Source of the DNA: an uncultured bacterium
GTDB lineage: Bacteria; Bacteroidota; Bacteroidia; Bacteroidales; Muribaculaceae
Assembly: GCA_905214735.1 (NCBI GenBank)
Contig: CAJMNI010000011.1
Coordinates: forward strand, 1 to 62,441
DNA length: 62,441 nucleotides
Reading direction: 5' to 3'
The stretch's first letter is position 1. The number at the start of each line of letters is the position of its first letter. Below, one piece after another: positions 24,170 through 32,589 of this stretch. The notes under the pieces are model-generated. The model did not search any database, was not told the origin of the DNA, and was given only the letters and a program-made list of their open reading frames with translations. The translations under genes were made by a program, and so were the position numbers.

Positions 24170-25564
24170 TCAAAGACCCATTCCGGCTTCTATCTGCTCT
24201 ACCGCTTCTGTCAGTTCGCGCGAATATTCAAGGCGGTCGGCAATAGCGTTGATGCCGTGAATCACGGTTGCATGCTTGCGATTGAGTTTAGCTCCGATGC
24301 CGGGAAGAGAAAGATCAGTATGTTTCTTGCAGAGATACATGATCATCTGCCGGGCGTCGGCTATATCGCGCAGACGGCTCCGGGTGAATATCGTGTCGGG
24401 CGAAAGATGATAATATTCCGCGGTGTTCTCGACAATCATGTCGAAATTGATGATCTTCTTTTTGGGAGCCTTCACGATATGATTGATCACCTGCTCGGCG
24501 AGGCGCACGTCGATCGGCGCGCCGTTTTCCCTAATCGACCTTACATAAAGGCCAATGACTATTCCTTCAAGTTCGCGCACGGAGGAATTTGAACGGTTGG
24601 CAATCAGTTCGATCACATCGTCGGAAAGGTCCAGGCCATTTTTACGGGCTTTGAAATGCAATATCTGCTTGCGGAGCTCGAAGTCGGGATTTTCAAGCGG
24701 CTCGGTTATACCCCAGCGAAACCGGTCGATAAGACGGTCGGCGATGCCGTCGAGCTGCATCGGCGGACGGTCGCACGTGAACACGAGCTTTTTGTTATGC
24801 TGATGCAGATGCTGGAAAATCGGGAAAAGCGCGTCGGCTGTTCCTGTCTTTCCCGACAACTCCTGAAGATCGTCGAAAAGAATAGCATCCATCTGCTGAA
24901 AGAAATTGATGAAATCGGGAATCTCTTTCTTCCTTGCCGCCTCCTGATAGAGATGCTGGAATTGGCGCATCGAGATGAAAATCACCTTTGCCCTCGGAAT
25001 GCGCTCCTTGATGCGGATCCCGATAGCCTGAATCAGATGGGTCTTCCCCACTCCGACGTTGCCATAGAGGAAAAACGGGTTGAACTCAGGCTTCTCGGGA
25101 TGGTTGGCGATATGCTCGGCTATTGTGAAAGGAAGCTTGTTGCTCTTCCCGACGCAATAATTCTCGAAATTGAGCGACGTGTTGAGCTGCGGATCGAAGT
25201 CCGGCTGTCGTGCCTCTACGGGACGCCCTTCCGTCTGTCGGCTTATAGGGTTGGTCAGAATGTGCGATTGCTCCGGACTCTCAAGTTTCACTTGCGAACT
25301 TGCGTCGCCGTGCACAACTTGAGTGAGATAAGTCACCTTGACGTCCTTGCCGAATGCATGGCGCAAAGCTGCACTGAACACATTGTAGAACTCACCCTCA
25401 TAGAGATCGATATGGAATTTTCCGGGCGCGAGGATCTCGAGCTTTCCATCGGAGAAGGATGCAGGTTTTGTCATGGCGAACCATGTGTTGAACCTTTCCC
25501 GGCCGATATTGTCTCTGACCAGGTCCATGCATTTATTCCATCTCTGTTTCAAGTCTTCTTCCAT
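24170..25564 (-). CDS. dnaA: Chromosomal replication initiator protein
   Basis: DnaA binds 9-bp boxes at the origin and opens the duplex. The 464-residue protein has an N-terminal oligomerisation domain (1-90), a short linker, an AAA+ domain with Walker A GNVGVGKT at 168-175, a Walker B region (AILFDDLQEL) and the C-terminal DNA-binding domain with the DnaA signature around NRKHATVIHGI. The start ATG at 25564 gives the usual length. Upstream lies the 462-bp AT-rich spacer proposed as the origin. A near-consensus -7 word (TTATTTTG on the minus strand, 25599-25606) is present without a clear -33. The gene converges on the TPR gene. Confidence 0.96.
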   Translation of the reverse strand: MEEDLKQRWNKCMDLVRDNIGRERFNTWFAMTKPASFSDGKLEILAPGKFHIDLYEGEFYNVFSAALRHAFGKDVKVTYLTQVVHGDASSQVKLESPEQSHILTNPISRQTEGRPVEARQPDFDPQLNTSLNFENYCVGKSNKLPFTIAEHIANHPEKPEFNPFFLYGNVGVGKTHLIQAIGIRIKERIPRAKVIFISMRQFQHLYQEAARKKEIPDFINFFQQMDAILFDDLQELSGKTGTADALFPIFQHLHQHNKKLVFTCDRPPMQLDGIADRLIDRFRWGITEPLENPDFELRKQILHFKARKNGLDLSDDVIELIANRSNSSVRELEGIVIGLYVRSIRENGAPIDVRLAEQVINHIVKAPKKKIINFDMIVENTAEYYHLSPDTIFTRSRLRDIADARQMIMYLCKKHTDLSLPGIGAKLNRKHATVIHGINAIADRLEYSRELTEAVEQIEAGMGL

Positions 25565-25960
25565 CGTTTTGCGCCTATCCGGTTTGCAGATCGGACTACA
25601 AAATAACGAGAAATTTTTCAGAAAAAAAAATCCCGATTCGTTTGCTTTTTAGATGAAAATTATAGTGTGCTGAAATTCAATATATTGATGAAGAGAGTTA
25701 TCTACAGGTTAATTTCAAACATTTAAAAACCTAATCATTAGTAAAATAACCATCAAAACTTAAAATATGCTTTAAGAAATATTTTGATTATATAAATGTT
25801 CCACATCTGCCAAACATTATCTCTAATGACCTAATTACACAAGGGGAATTGGGATTGGCGATGTGGAACAAATTTTTTCTTGAAATTTTCTGAATTTTCG
25901 GAATCCGGTGACAAAATCTTCCGATTTTCATCATGCTTGGGAGCATTGTTTCAAATATAA
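25565..25960. other. Candidate replication origin next to dnaA
   Basis: This AT-rich spacer between divergent dnaA and thiS has no gene. It holds TTATCTACA (25698-25706), one base from the DnaA box TTATCCACA. It also has an inverted repeat, TGTTCCACATC-t-GCCAA (25797-25813) against TTGGC-GATGTGGAACA (25855-25870), whose outer words are two bases from a DnaA box. Poly-A and AT-rich tracts (25611-25640, 25735-25796) could unwind. All 18 genes to the right up to 46.1 kb run away from this point. The function is inferred; no unwinding or binding evidence is available. Confidence 0.45.
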
Positions 25961-25992
25961 TTTGCATATTCGGCGCGAATGCTGTAATTTTG
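25961..25992 (+). promoter_or_regulatory. thiS operon promoter
   Basis: TTTG (25961-25964) and TAATTTTG (25985-25992) are 20 bp apart, a full Bacteroidetes consensus match 35 bp before the thiS start. A small hairpin (AAGGG, loop, CCCTT, near 25999-26018) follows, but no TPP riboswitch is visible. Confidence 0.7.
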
Positions 25993-26026
25993 CTTAACAA
26001 GGGTCTAAAAGCCCTTTCTTAGAATA

Positions 26027-26230
26027 ATGGATATCGAAATCAACAATCATATAGAGAAATTTTCCGACGCCTCTTTGACCGTCGCCGAATTGCTTGCCCG
26101 CAAGGGAGTGACCGGCGGTGGCGTGGCTGTAGCGGTAAATAATAAGATAGTCGGCCGCAATGACTGGGAGTCCCGTTCGCTTCGCAGCGGAGACAAAGTG
26201 GTGATTATATCTGCCGCTTACGGCGGTTGA
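26027..26230 (+). CDS. thiS: Sulfur carrier protein ThiS
   Basis: ThiS carries sulfur as a C-terminal thiocarboxylate for thiazole synthesis. The 67-residue protein has the ubiquitin-like pattern (MDIEINNHIEKFSDASLTVA) and the essential Gly-Gly end (SAAYGG). It is the first gene of the thiamine cluster, behind a consensus promoter. The adenylating partner ThiF is not found in this cluster. Confidence 0.93.
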   Translation: MDIEINNHIEKFSDASLTVAELLARKGVTGGGVAVAVNNKIVGRNDWESRSLRSGDKVVIISAAYGG

Positions 26231-26242
26231 AAATAATCAGTC

Positions 26243-26836
26243 ATGGCGGAGCTTTTCAAAACCATAGTCATCACATCTCCCTACGAAATTGAGAATGAAG
26301 CGAATAAAATCAGGATGTTGCTTGAAAGCGGCGTAGATAGGGTTCATATCCGTAAGCCTGATTCATCGCTGGCGGAAGTGAAAGAGCTTATAGAGCAAAT
26401 TCCCTACCCTCTTCGACGAAAGCTTACACTTCATGGTCATTTTCATCTTCTCGACGAAATGAACCTCGGCGGAGTGCATCTCAACAGTCGGAATCCGAAT
26501 GCTCCGAAAAACGCGCTCTCGATTTCGCGTTCATGCCATTCGGTCGAAGAGGCACTCGGGGCGCTTGATGCCGAAGGTTGTGATTATGTCACGCTCTCTC
26601 CCATTTTTGATTCGATTTCGAAAGAAGGTTATCTCTCGCACTTTCCAATGAAAGAAACAGGTGAGATGATTAGAGGCCGGAGAGTGGTGGCGCTTGGCGG
26701 CGTAACGCCCGACAAACTGAAAATGCTGCAAAACGCGGGATTTTTCGGAGCTGCATTGTTAGGATATGTATGGGAAGGTGATTTTCAGACAAGGCTTGCA
26801 GAGCTAAAGCATGCCATAAATTCGCTCACCCAATGA
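26243..26836 (+). CDS. ThiE/TenI-like protein, first of a pair
   Basis: The 197-residue protein has the TIM-barrel outline of thiamine phosphate synthase: VHIRKPDS near residue 35, GVHLNSRN near 77 and VALGGVTP near 155. It lacks the second substrate-binding features seen in the next gene (GKTD after GVHL, GIGPYTETSTK), having YVTLSPIFDSISKEGY instead. In Gram-positives the TenI paralogue of ThiE is a thiazole tautomerase, and that role fits a gene placed between thiS and thiG, but it is inference. It could also be a true thiamine phosphate synthase. The start is 12 bp after thiS; the operon continues. Confidence 0.7.
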   Translation: MAELFKTIVITSPYEIENEANKIRMLLESGVDRVHIRKPDSSLAEVKELIEQIPYPLRRKLTLHGHFHLLDEMNLGGVHLNSRNPNAPKNALSISRSCHSVEEALGALDAEGCDYVTLSPIFDSISKEGYLSHFPMKETGEMIRGRRVVALGGVTPDKLKMLQNAGFFGAALLGYVWEGDFQTRLAELKHAINSLTQ

Positions 26837-26852
26837 CTTATAACCCGAAATT

Positions 26853-27479
26853 ATGCTTCAATATATTACTAATACCGACTGTCCGGTCTCGGTGCCGGAT
26901 CAGGTGAAAGGGGTGCTTGAAGGCGGCTGCCGCTGGATACAGATCCGCATGAAAGAAGCCTCCGACGACGAGATCAAGAGCGTCGTTGAAATAGTGAAAC
27001 CTCTTTGTCTGGAGAAAGATGCATTTCTCCTTCTCGATGATCGCGTTGAACTTGCCAAGACGCTCGATGTCGGTGGTGTGCATCTTGGAAAAACCGATAT
27101 GCTCCCCTCAAAGGCCAGGATGATTCTCAGCCCGGCGGCTGTGATAGGCGTGACCGCCAACACGTTCGACGACATCAAAGCCGTGAGAAGCCTCGATGTG
27201 GACTATATCGGAATCGGTCCTTACACCGAAACCTCCACAAAGAAGAACCTTGCTCCGGTTCTCGGTCTTGAAGGAATCCGCAACCTCCATAAGGAGATGG
27301 TTGAAAACGAAATAGAGATAGCACATGTGGCCATAGGCGGAATCCGCAAAGAGGATGTCGTGCCTCTGATGGAGACCGGAATCAGTGGAATCGCAGTGAG
27401 CGGAGCTATCGCATTCGCCTCCGACATAAAGAAAGAAACTGAAGAATTCATGAGATTGCTCAAGCCTTTCATGCATTGA
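26853..27479 (+). CDS. thiE: Thiamine phosphate synthase
   Basis: ThiE joins pyrimidine diphosphate to thiazole phosphate, giving thiamine phosphate. The 208-residue protein carries the canonical elements: WIQIRMKEAS near residue 29, FLLLDDRVELA near 57, GGVHLGKTDM near 73, YIGIGPYTETSTK near 120-135 and AIGGIRKEDV near 160. It follows the ThiE-like gene by 16 bp and precedes thiG by 30 bp, in one operon. Confidence 0.92.
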   Translation: MLQYITNTDCPVSVPDQVKGVLEGGCRWIQIRMKEASDDEIKSVVEIVKPLCLEKDAFLLLDDRVELAKTLDVGGVHLGKTDMLPSKARMILSPAAVIGVTANTFDDIKAVRSLDVDYIGIGPYTETSTKKNLAPVLGLEGIRNLHKEMVENEIEIAHVAIGGIRKEDVVPLMETGISGIAVSGAIAFASDIKKETEEFMRLLKPFMH

Positions 27480-27509
27480 GAATCTTATGGAAGATATAAT
27501 AACAACTGA

Positions 27510-28286
27510 ATGGACGAATTATTGAAAATAGGTGGACGCGAATTCAAATCGCGTCTGTTTGTGGGGACCGGAAAGTTCTCCTCTCCTGAGGTTATGCTTG
27601 ATGCCATCAAGGCCTCGGGGTCGGAAATGATCACGGTTGCAATGAAGAGAGTCAACATGATGAACGAGGCCACTGACGATATGCTCACCCATATCAACCG
27701 TGACCATGTGCAGCTTCTCCCCAACACATCGGGAGTGCGCACGGCCGAAGAGGCGGTTCTTGCCGCCCAGATGAGCCGCGAGATATTCAAGACGCCGTTT
27801 ATAAAGCTTGAAATCCATCCCGATCCCAAATATCTCATGCCCGATCCAATCGAGACATTGAAGGCCACGGAAATACTTGCCGCCGACGGCTTTACGGTGC
27901 TTCCCTATATCCAGGCAGACCCTGTTCTTTGCAAGCTCCTCGAAGAAGCCGGAGCAGCAGCCGTGATGCCTCTTGCCGCTCCGATCGGCACTAACAAGGG
28001 TCTCGTGACCCGCGACCTTCTCGAAATCATCATTGAGGAGAGCCGGGTGCCCGTGGTGGTCGACGCCGGACTTGGCGCCCCCTCTCATGCAGCCGAGGCA
28101 ATGGAAATGGGCGCTGACGCAGTGCTCGTAAACACAGCTATCGCCGTAGCCGGAGACCCGGTTATGATGGCTACTGCCTTCAAAGTTGCAGTTGCTGCCG
28201 GAAGACTCGCTTTCAACGCAGGCCTCGGAGCAGTATCGAAACATGCGCAGGCAACCAGTCAGCTGACGGCTTTTCTTGACAAATAA
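27510..28286 (+). CDS. thiG: Thiazole synthase
   Basis: ThiG builds the thiamine thiazole phosphate from deoxyxylulose phosphate, dehydroglycine and the ThiS thiocarboxylate. The 258-residue protein starts MDELLKIGGREFKSRLFVGTG. It has the Schiff-base lysine at K99 (PFIKLEIHPD), and later the phosphate-binding GADAVLVNTAIA block. The length is typical. It sits between thiE and thiC. Confidence 0.95.
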   Translation: MDELLKIGGREFKSRLFVGTGKFSSPEVMLDAIKASGSEMITVAMKRVNMMNEATDDMLTHINRDHVQLLPNTSGVRTAEEAVLAAQMSREIFKTPFIKLEIHPDPKYLMPDPIETLKATEILAADGFTVLPYIQADPVLCKLLEEAGAAAVMPLAAPIGTNKGLVTRDLLEIIIEESRVPVVVDAGLGAPSHAAEAMEMGADAVLVNTAIAVAGDPVMMATAFKVAVAAGRLAFNAGLGAVSKHAQATSQLTAFLDK

Positions 28287-28334
28287 CAACTGATGCCCTG
28301 CCTCTCAGCCGGGCTTTATAAAAAAATTAAAGAA

Positions 28335-30047
28335 ATGAAGATCGACAATATCGACATCTCGTCATATCCTAACTCTGAAAAAATTTATGTAGACGGGTCA
28401 ATGCCCGGAGTCAGAGTGGCGATGAGGCGTATTCGCCAGTATCCGACAGTTAAGATTGAAGATGGCAAGCGTGTGGAATATCCCAACGCGCCTGTGACCG
28501 TTTATGACACATCCGGACCCTATACAGATCCTGCGGTGAAGACCGACATCAACAAAGGTTTGTCGCGCGAGCGCCAGCAATGGGTGATCGATCGCGACGA
28601 CACGTTCCTTCAGGACGACATCACGAGCGAATATGGCCGCGCGCGCCGAGATGACCGCAGTCTTGACGCCGTGCGCTTTCCGGTAGTAAACCTTCCGCGC
28701 AAAGCAAAGGAAGGTCGCTGCGTCACCCAGATGCACTATGCCCGCAAGGGTATAATTACTCCTGAGATGGAATATGTGGCAATTCGCGAAAATGCCGGGA
28801 ATAAAGAGCTTGGCATCGAATCCTACATCACTCCCGAGTTCGTCCGTCAGGAAGTTGCTGCCGGTCGCGCTGTGATTGCATCCAACATCAACCACCCCGA
28901 GGCCGAACCGATGATCATCGGATCCAAATTCCGCTGCAAGCTAAACACCAACATCGGCAACAGCGCCCTCTCCTCCGGCATTCAGGAAGAGGTGGCGAAA
29001 GCGATGTGGAGCTGCTACTGGGGCGGTGACACTCTTATGGATCTTTCAACCGGCGACCATATTCACGAGACGAGAGAATGGATCATCCGCAACTGCCCTG
29101 TGCCCATGGGAACAGTTCCCATCTATCAGGCTCTCGAGAAAGTCAACGGCGATGTTTCCAAACTCACGTGGGAAATCTATCGCGACACTCTCATCGAGCA
29201 GTGCGAGCAGGGTGTGGATTATTTCACGATCCATGCCGGAGTGCTCCGCGAGCATGCCGAGCTGATAGCATCCCGAAAGACCGGTTGTGTCTCCAGAGGG
29301 GGATCGATCATGACCCAATGGTGTGTGCTCCATGATCAGGAGAGCTTCCTCTACATGCATTTCGATGAGATTTGCGAAATCCTCAACAAATATGACGTGG
29401 CTATTTCTCTCGGCGACGGAATGCGTCCCGGCTCGATTTACGATGCCAACGACCGCGCCCAGTTCCTTGAGCTGGAGGTGCTCGGCGAGCTTACTGAAAA
29501 AGCTTGGAAGCATGATGTTCAGGTGCTCATCGAGGGTCCCGGCCACGTTCCGATGAACAAGATCAAGGCCAACATGGAGAAGGAGATAGATGTTTGCCAT
29601 GAAGCCCCTTTCTATACGCTCGGGCCGCTCACTACTGACATCGCACCCGGTTACGATCACATCACGTCGGCTATCGGAGCTGCAATCATTTCCGCGCTCG
29701 GCACGGCAATGATCTGCTACGTCACTCCCAAAGAGCATCTCTCGCTGCCGAATCTCAACGACGTGCGCGACGGCGTGATAGCCTACAAGATTGCCGCCCA
29801 TGCCGCCGATCTTTGCAAAGGATTCCCCGGCGCTCAGGTACGCGACGACGCTCTGAGCAAAGCTCGCTACGATTTCCGCTGGAAAGACCAGTTCAATCTA
29901 TCGCTCGATCCGGCTCGCGCCAAGCAGTATTATCTTGAATCAAGACGCGATGCTCCCGAAGCCGACGATAAGTTCTGCACGATGTGCGGCCCCAACTTCT
30001 GCGCTATGAGAATCTCACAGAATGTTGCCGATAAATGCGACCTCTGA
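28335..30047 (+). CDS. thiC: Phosphomethylpyrimidine synthase
   Basis: ThiC rearranges aminoimidazole ribotide into the HMP-P pyrimidine with a radical-SAM mechanism. The 570-residue protein has the C-terminal CX2CX4C cluster at C548, C551 and C556 (FCTMCGPNFC), diagnostic of the family, and the conserved central block with LIEGPGHVPMNKI. I chose ATG at 28335 because it is 48 bp after thiG and the upstream codons (to 28293) form a non-conserved leader. It follows thiG and precedes thiH by about 40 bp. Confidence 0.95.
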   Translation: MKIDNIDISSYPNSEKIYVDGSMPGVRVAMRRIRQYPTVKIEDGKRVEYPNAPVTVYDTSGPYTDPAVKTDINKGLSRERQQWVIDRDDTFLQDDITSEYGRARRDDRSLDAVRFPVVNLPRKAKEGRCVTQMHYARKGIITPEMEYVAIRENAGNKELGIESYITPEFVRQEVAAGRAVIASNINHPEAEPMIIGSKFRCKLNTNIGNSALSSGIQEEVAKAMWSCYWGGDTLMDLSTGDHIHETREWIIRNCPVPMGTVPIYQALEKVNGDVSKLTWEIYRDTLIEQCEQGVDYFTIHAGVLREHAELIASRKTGCVSRGGSIMTQWCVLHDQESFLYMHFDEICEILNKYDVAISLGDGMRPGSIYDANDRAQFLELEVLGELTEKAWKHDVQVLIEGPGHVPMNKIKANMEKEIDVCHEAPFYTLGPLTTDIAPGYDHITSAIGAAIISALGTAMICYVTPKEHLSLPNLNDVRDGVIAYKIAAHAADLCKGFPGAQVRDDALSKARYDFRWKDQFNLSLDPARAKQYYLESRRDAPEADDKFCTMCGPNFCAMRISQNVADKCDL

Positions 30048-30086
30048 TTCTCTTGTTCATTTGACTTTTATTGTGTTAAACCATAA

Positions 30087-31298
30087 ATGGCAGAAACTGA
30101 TTCAAAAAGCAGCTCTTCGGCTGTGCAGGCGAAGAAAAAGTCTGATCCTGACATAAACTCTGTTTTCGGATATGGATATGCCGATGAAATAGGACAATAT
30201 GATTGGGATGAAACCATAAAGATGGTTGATTCCTCCACTGAGGCAGATGTGCGTAGGGTTCTTGCGAAAGCCGCCCGGAACAAAAAACCTCTGACACCCG
30301 AAGAATTCGGCGTCCTTATCTCCGAAGCGGCCGATCCCTTTATCGAGGAGATGGCACAACTTAGCAAACGCTTTACGCAGGAGCGCTTCGGCAACACGAT
30401 CTCGATGTACATTCCGATGTATGTCTCCAACGCATGCACCAACAAGTGTGTATACTGCGGTTTCAACCATGACAATCCTTTCGCGCGTACGATCCTGACA
30501 ATGGATCAGGTAAAAGAGGAGTGCAAAGCCATCAAGAAACTCGGCCCCTTTGAGAATCTGCTCATTGTGTCGGGTGAATATCCTTCCAAATGCGGTGTGG
30601 ATTATATGGAAAACGTGTTGCGGACATGCCGCCCCTATTTCCACAATCTCACCATCGAAGTGCAGCCTTTGCGCAGCCGGGAATATGAGCGGCTGACTCA
30701 TTCAGGGCTCAACGGTGTGGTATGTTTCATGGAGACATATCATCGCGAATCCTATAAGAAATATCATCCGCGCGGCATGAAGAGCCACTACGCTTGGCGG
30801 CTGAACGGCTATGACCGAATGGGTGAGGCCGGAGTCCACAAGATCGGCATGGGAATCCTGATCGGTCTGGAAGACTGGCGCGCCGACACTGTCATGATGG
30901 CTCGCCATCTGCGCTATCTGCAGCGGAAATATTGGCGAACCCGCTATTCGATCAACTTCCCCCGCATGCGTCCTTCCGAAAGCGGTTATCAGCCCAAAGT
31001 CGTAATCTCCGACCGTCAGCTCGCCCGGCTCACTTTTGCGTTCCGGATTTTCGACCACGATGCCGACATTTCTTACTCGACTCGCGAAGATCCTGAATTC
31101 CGCGAAAACATGATGCATCTCGGCGTCACTTCCATGAGCGCCGGAAGCCAGACCGAACCGGGAGGATACGCCACATGCCCCGATGCCCTGGAACAATTCG
31201 AAGTGAGCGATTCACGTTCTCCGAAGTTGGTGGTCGAAGGAATCCGGAGGCTTGGAATGGATCCCGTCTGGAAAGACTGGGATTCAGTGTTCGATTGA
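30087..31298 (+). CDS. thiH: 2-iminoacetate synthase (tyrosine lyase)
   Basis: ThiH cleaves tyrosine with S-adenosylmethionine to give dehydroglycine for thiazole synthesis, the oxygen-sensitive alternative to glycine oxidase ThiO. The 403-residue protein has the radical-SAM cluster motif CX3CX2C at C117, C121 and C124 (ACTNKCVYCGF). It belongs to an anaerobic route, consistent with an anaerobe. It is the last gene of the cluster; in several Bacteroidetes a ThiF gene follows here, but in this window sodB does. Confidence 0.93.
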   Translation: MAETDSKSSSSAVQAKKKSDPDINSVFGYGYADEIGQYDWDETIKMVDSSTEADVRRVLAKAARNKKPLTPEEFGVLISEAADPFIEEMAQLSKRFTQERFGNTISMYIPMYVSNACTNKCVYCGFNHDNPFARTILTMDQVKEECKAIKKLGPFENLLIVSGEYPSKCGVDYMENVLRTCRPYFHNLTIEVQPLRSREYERLTHSGLNGVVCFMETYHRESYKKYHPRGMKSHYAWRLNGYDRMGEAGVHKIGMGILIGLEDWRADTVMMARHLRYLQRKYWRTRYSINFPRMRPSESGYQPKVVISDRQLARLTFAFRIFDHDADISYSTREDPEFRENMMHLGVTSMSAGSQTEPGGYATCPDALEQFEVSDSRSPKLVVEGIRRLGMDPVWKDWDSVFD

Positions 31299-31347
31299 TA
31301 TCCGGGATTCTGAACCAGATTTATACAGGTCCAAAACTATAAAGGCT

Positions 31348-31405
31348 TAAATTTGTTAAAGAGATAGACGGTCTTCACAACGAAGATACGTCTATCTCTC
31401 TTTCT
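31348..31405 (+). promoter_or_regulatory. sodB upstream -7 motif and long hairpin
   Basis: TAAATTTG (31348-31355) is an exact -7 word. Immediately after it AGAGATAGACG (31360-31370) pairs perfectly with CGTCTATCTCT (31389-31399), with an inner TCTTC/GAAGA stem. If the -7 is used, the hairpin begins at the 5' end of the sodB mRNA. The poor T run after it (CTTTCTTAC) makes it only a moderate terminator for thiH. Either reading is possible, and both could apply. Confidence 0.45.
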
Positions 31406-31432
31406 TACTTAAATCGTTAAAAACTAAGCCTT

Positions 31433-32011
31433 ATGAAATTTATACAGCCACGACTCCCCTATTCAATCGACGCCCTCAATCCGGTGATATCTCCGACCAC
31501 AATTGATTTCCACTATGGAAAGCATGAAAAAGCATATATCGACACGCTTAACTCTCTTGTGGAGGGAACTGAATATGCCGACATGAGCCTTGAGGAAATT
31601 ATTGCCAAGAGCGAAGGGAAGCTTTACAATCAAGCTTCTCAGGCTTGGAACCATATCTTCTATTTCTTCCAGTTCGCTCCGGCAGGTCAGAAAGAGCCCG
31701 GAGGATTGCTTCTCGAAAAGATCGAATCGACTTTTGGAAGCCTCGAAGCGTTCAAACAGAAATTCGAAGAGGCCGGAGCAACGCTTTTCGGTTCCGGATG
31801 GGTGTGGCTTTGCGCCGACGATAAGGGCGACCTTTATATCACCCAGGGAAGCAATGCCGAGAACCCGATTTCCAAAGGACTGAAGCCGATTATGACATTT
31901 GATGTTTGGGAACACGCATATTATCTTGATTATCAGAATCGTCGCGCTGAATACCTGCATCGTCTATGGGATATAATTGATTGGGGAGTGATTGAAATGA
32001 GATATTCCTGA
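31433..32011 (+). CDS. sodB: Iron/manganese superoxide dismutase
   Basis: The 192-residue protein converts superoxide to hydrogen peroxide and oxygen. The four metal ligands are in the expected places: H27 (FHYGKH), H74 (WNHIFYFF), D157 and H161 (DVWEHAYYLDY), and the length matches dimeric Fe-type enzymes. In an anaerobe it protects iron enzymes during oxygen exposure. It is monocistronic, with a possible 5' hairpin. Confidence 0.95.
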   Translation: MKFIQPRLPYSIDALNPVISPTTIDFHYGKHEKAYIDTLNSLVEGTEYADMSLEEIIAKSEGKLYNQASQAWNHIFYFFQFAPAGQKEPGGLLLEKIESTFGSLEAFKQKFEEAGATLFGSGWVWLCADDKGDLYITQGSNAENPISKGLKPIMTFDVWEHAYYLDYQNRRAEYLHRLWDIIDWGVIEMRYS

Positions 32012-32156
32012 ACCACGGTTTTTGAGAAAAATGCAGTTTCATAACTCATTTTTTGACAAAATTCCTTAATTTTGCAACTTGTTAAGTAGAGGATGCTATT
32101 AATTGCACCTTGCAAAATAAAGGAGTTCCCGAATTCCATTCAACTTGTCTATCTAT

Positions 32157-32546
32157 ATGCAGACACCCATAGAGCAAAAAAAAGAGAAACCCTCTGCCGA
32201 AAGTCTGAGGAATACGATCATCAACGCAATTCAGGATCGGAAAGGCCGCAAAATTGTCGACATCGACCTGAGCGGACTTGACACTGCTCCGGCTTCCGAA
32301 TTTATCATCTGCCAGGGAAACAGCACTTCGCAAGTGTCGGCCATTGCAGATAATATACGGGATGAATTGCGCGAAAAGTTGGGAATAAAACCGTATAATT
32401 ACGACGGCTACCGCAATTCTCAATGGATCGTTATCGACTATGGCGACATTTTTGTCCATGTGTTTCTGCCCGACTTCAGAGAGTTCTACAACATTGAAGA
32501 TCTATGGCAAGACGCCGGTTTTACTGAAATAGCCGATCATGATTAA
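32157..32546 (+). CDS. rsfS: Ribosome silencing factor
   Basis: RsfS binds ribosomal protein L14 and blocks joining of the 30S subunit during starvation. The 129-residue protein has the family core (KIVDIDLSGLDTAPASEFII and GYRNSQWIVIDYGDIFVHVF). I prefer ATG at 32157; an in-frame TTG twelve bases upstream adds four residues. A -7 word TAATTTTG (32067-32074) precedes it without a clear -33. ftsH follows 43 bp downstream. Confidence 0.93.
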   Translation: MQTPIEQKKEKPSAESLRNTIINAIQDRKGRKIVDIDLSGLDTAPASEFIICQGNSTSQVSAIADNIRDELREKLGIKPYNYDGYRNSQWIVIDYGDIFVHVFLPDFREFYNIEDLWQDAGFTEIADHD

Positions 32547-32589
32547 AAATCAGAGGAGGCCAATCTATCACAAATTGAACTGACTCATC

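Noticed and set aside
25565..26026. TPP riboswitch before thiS
   Set aside because: I searched by eye for the conserved CTGAGA and ACCTGATCTGG-like blocks and did not find them; a covariance search would settle it.
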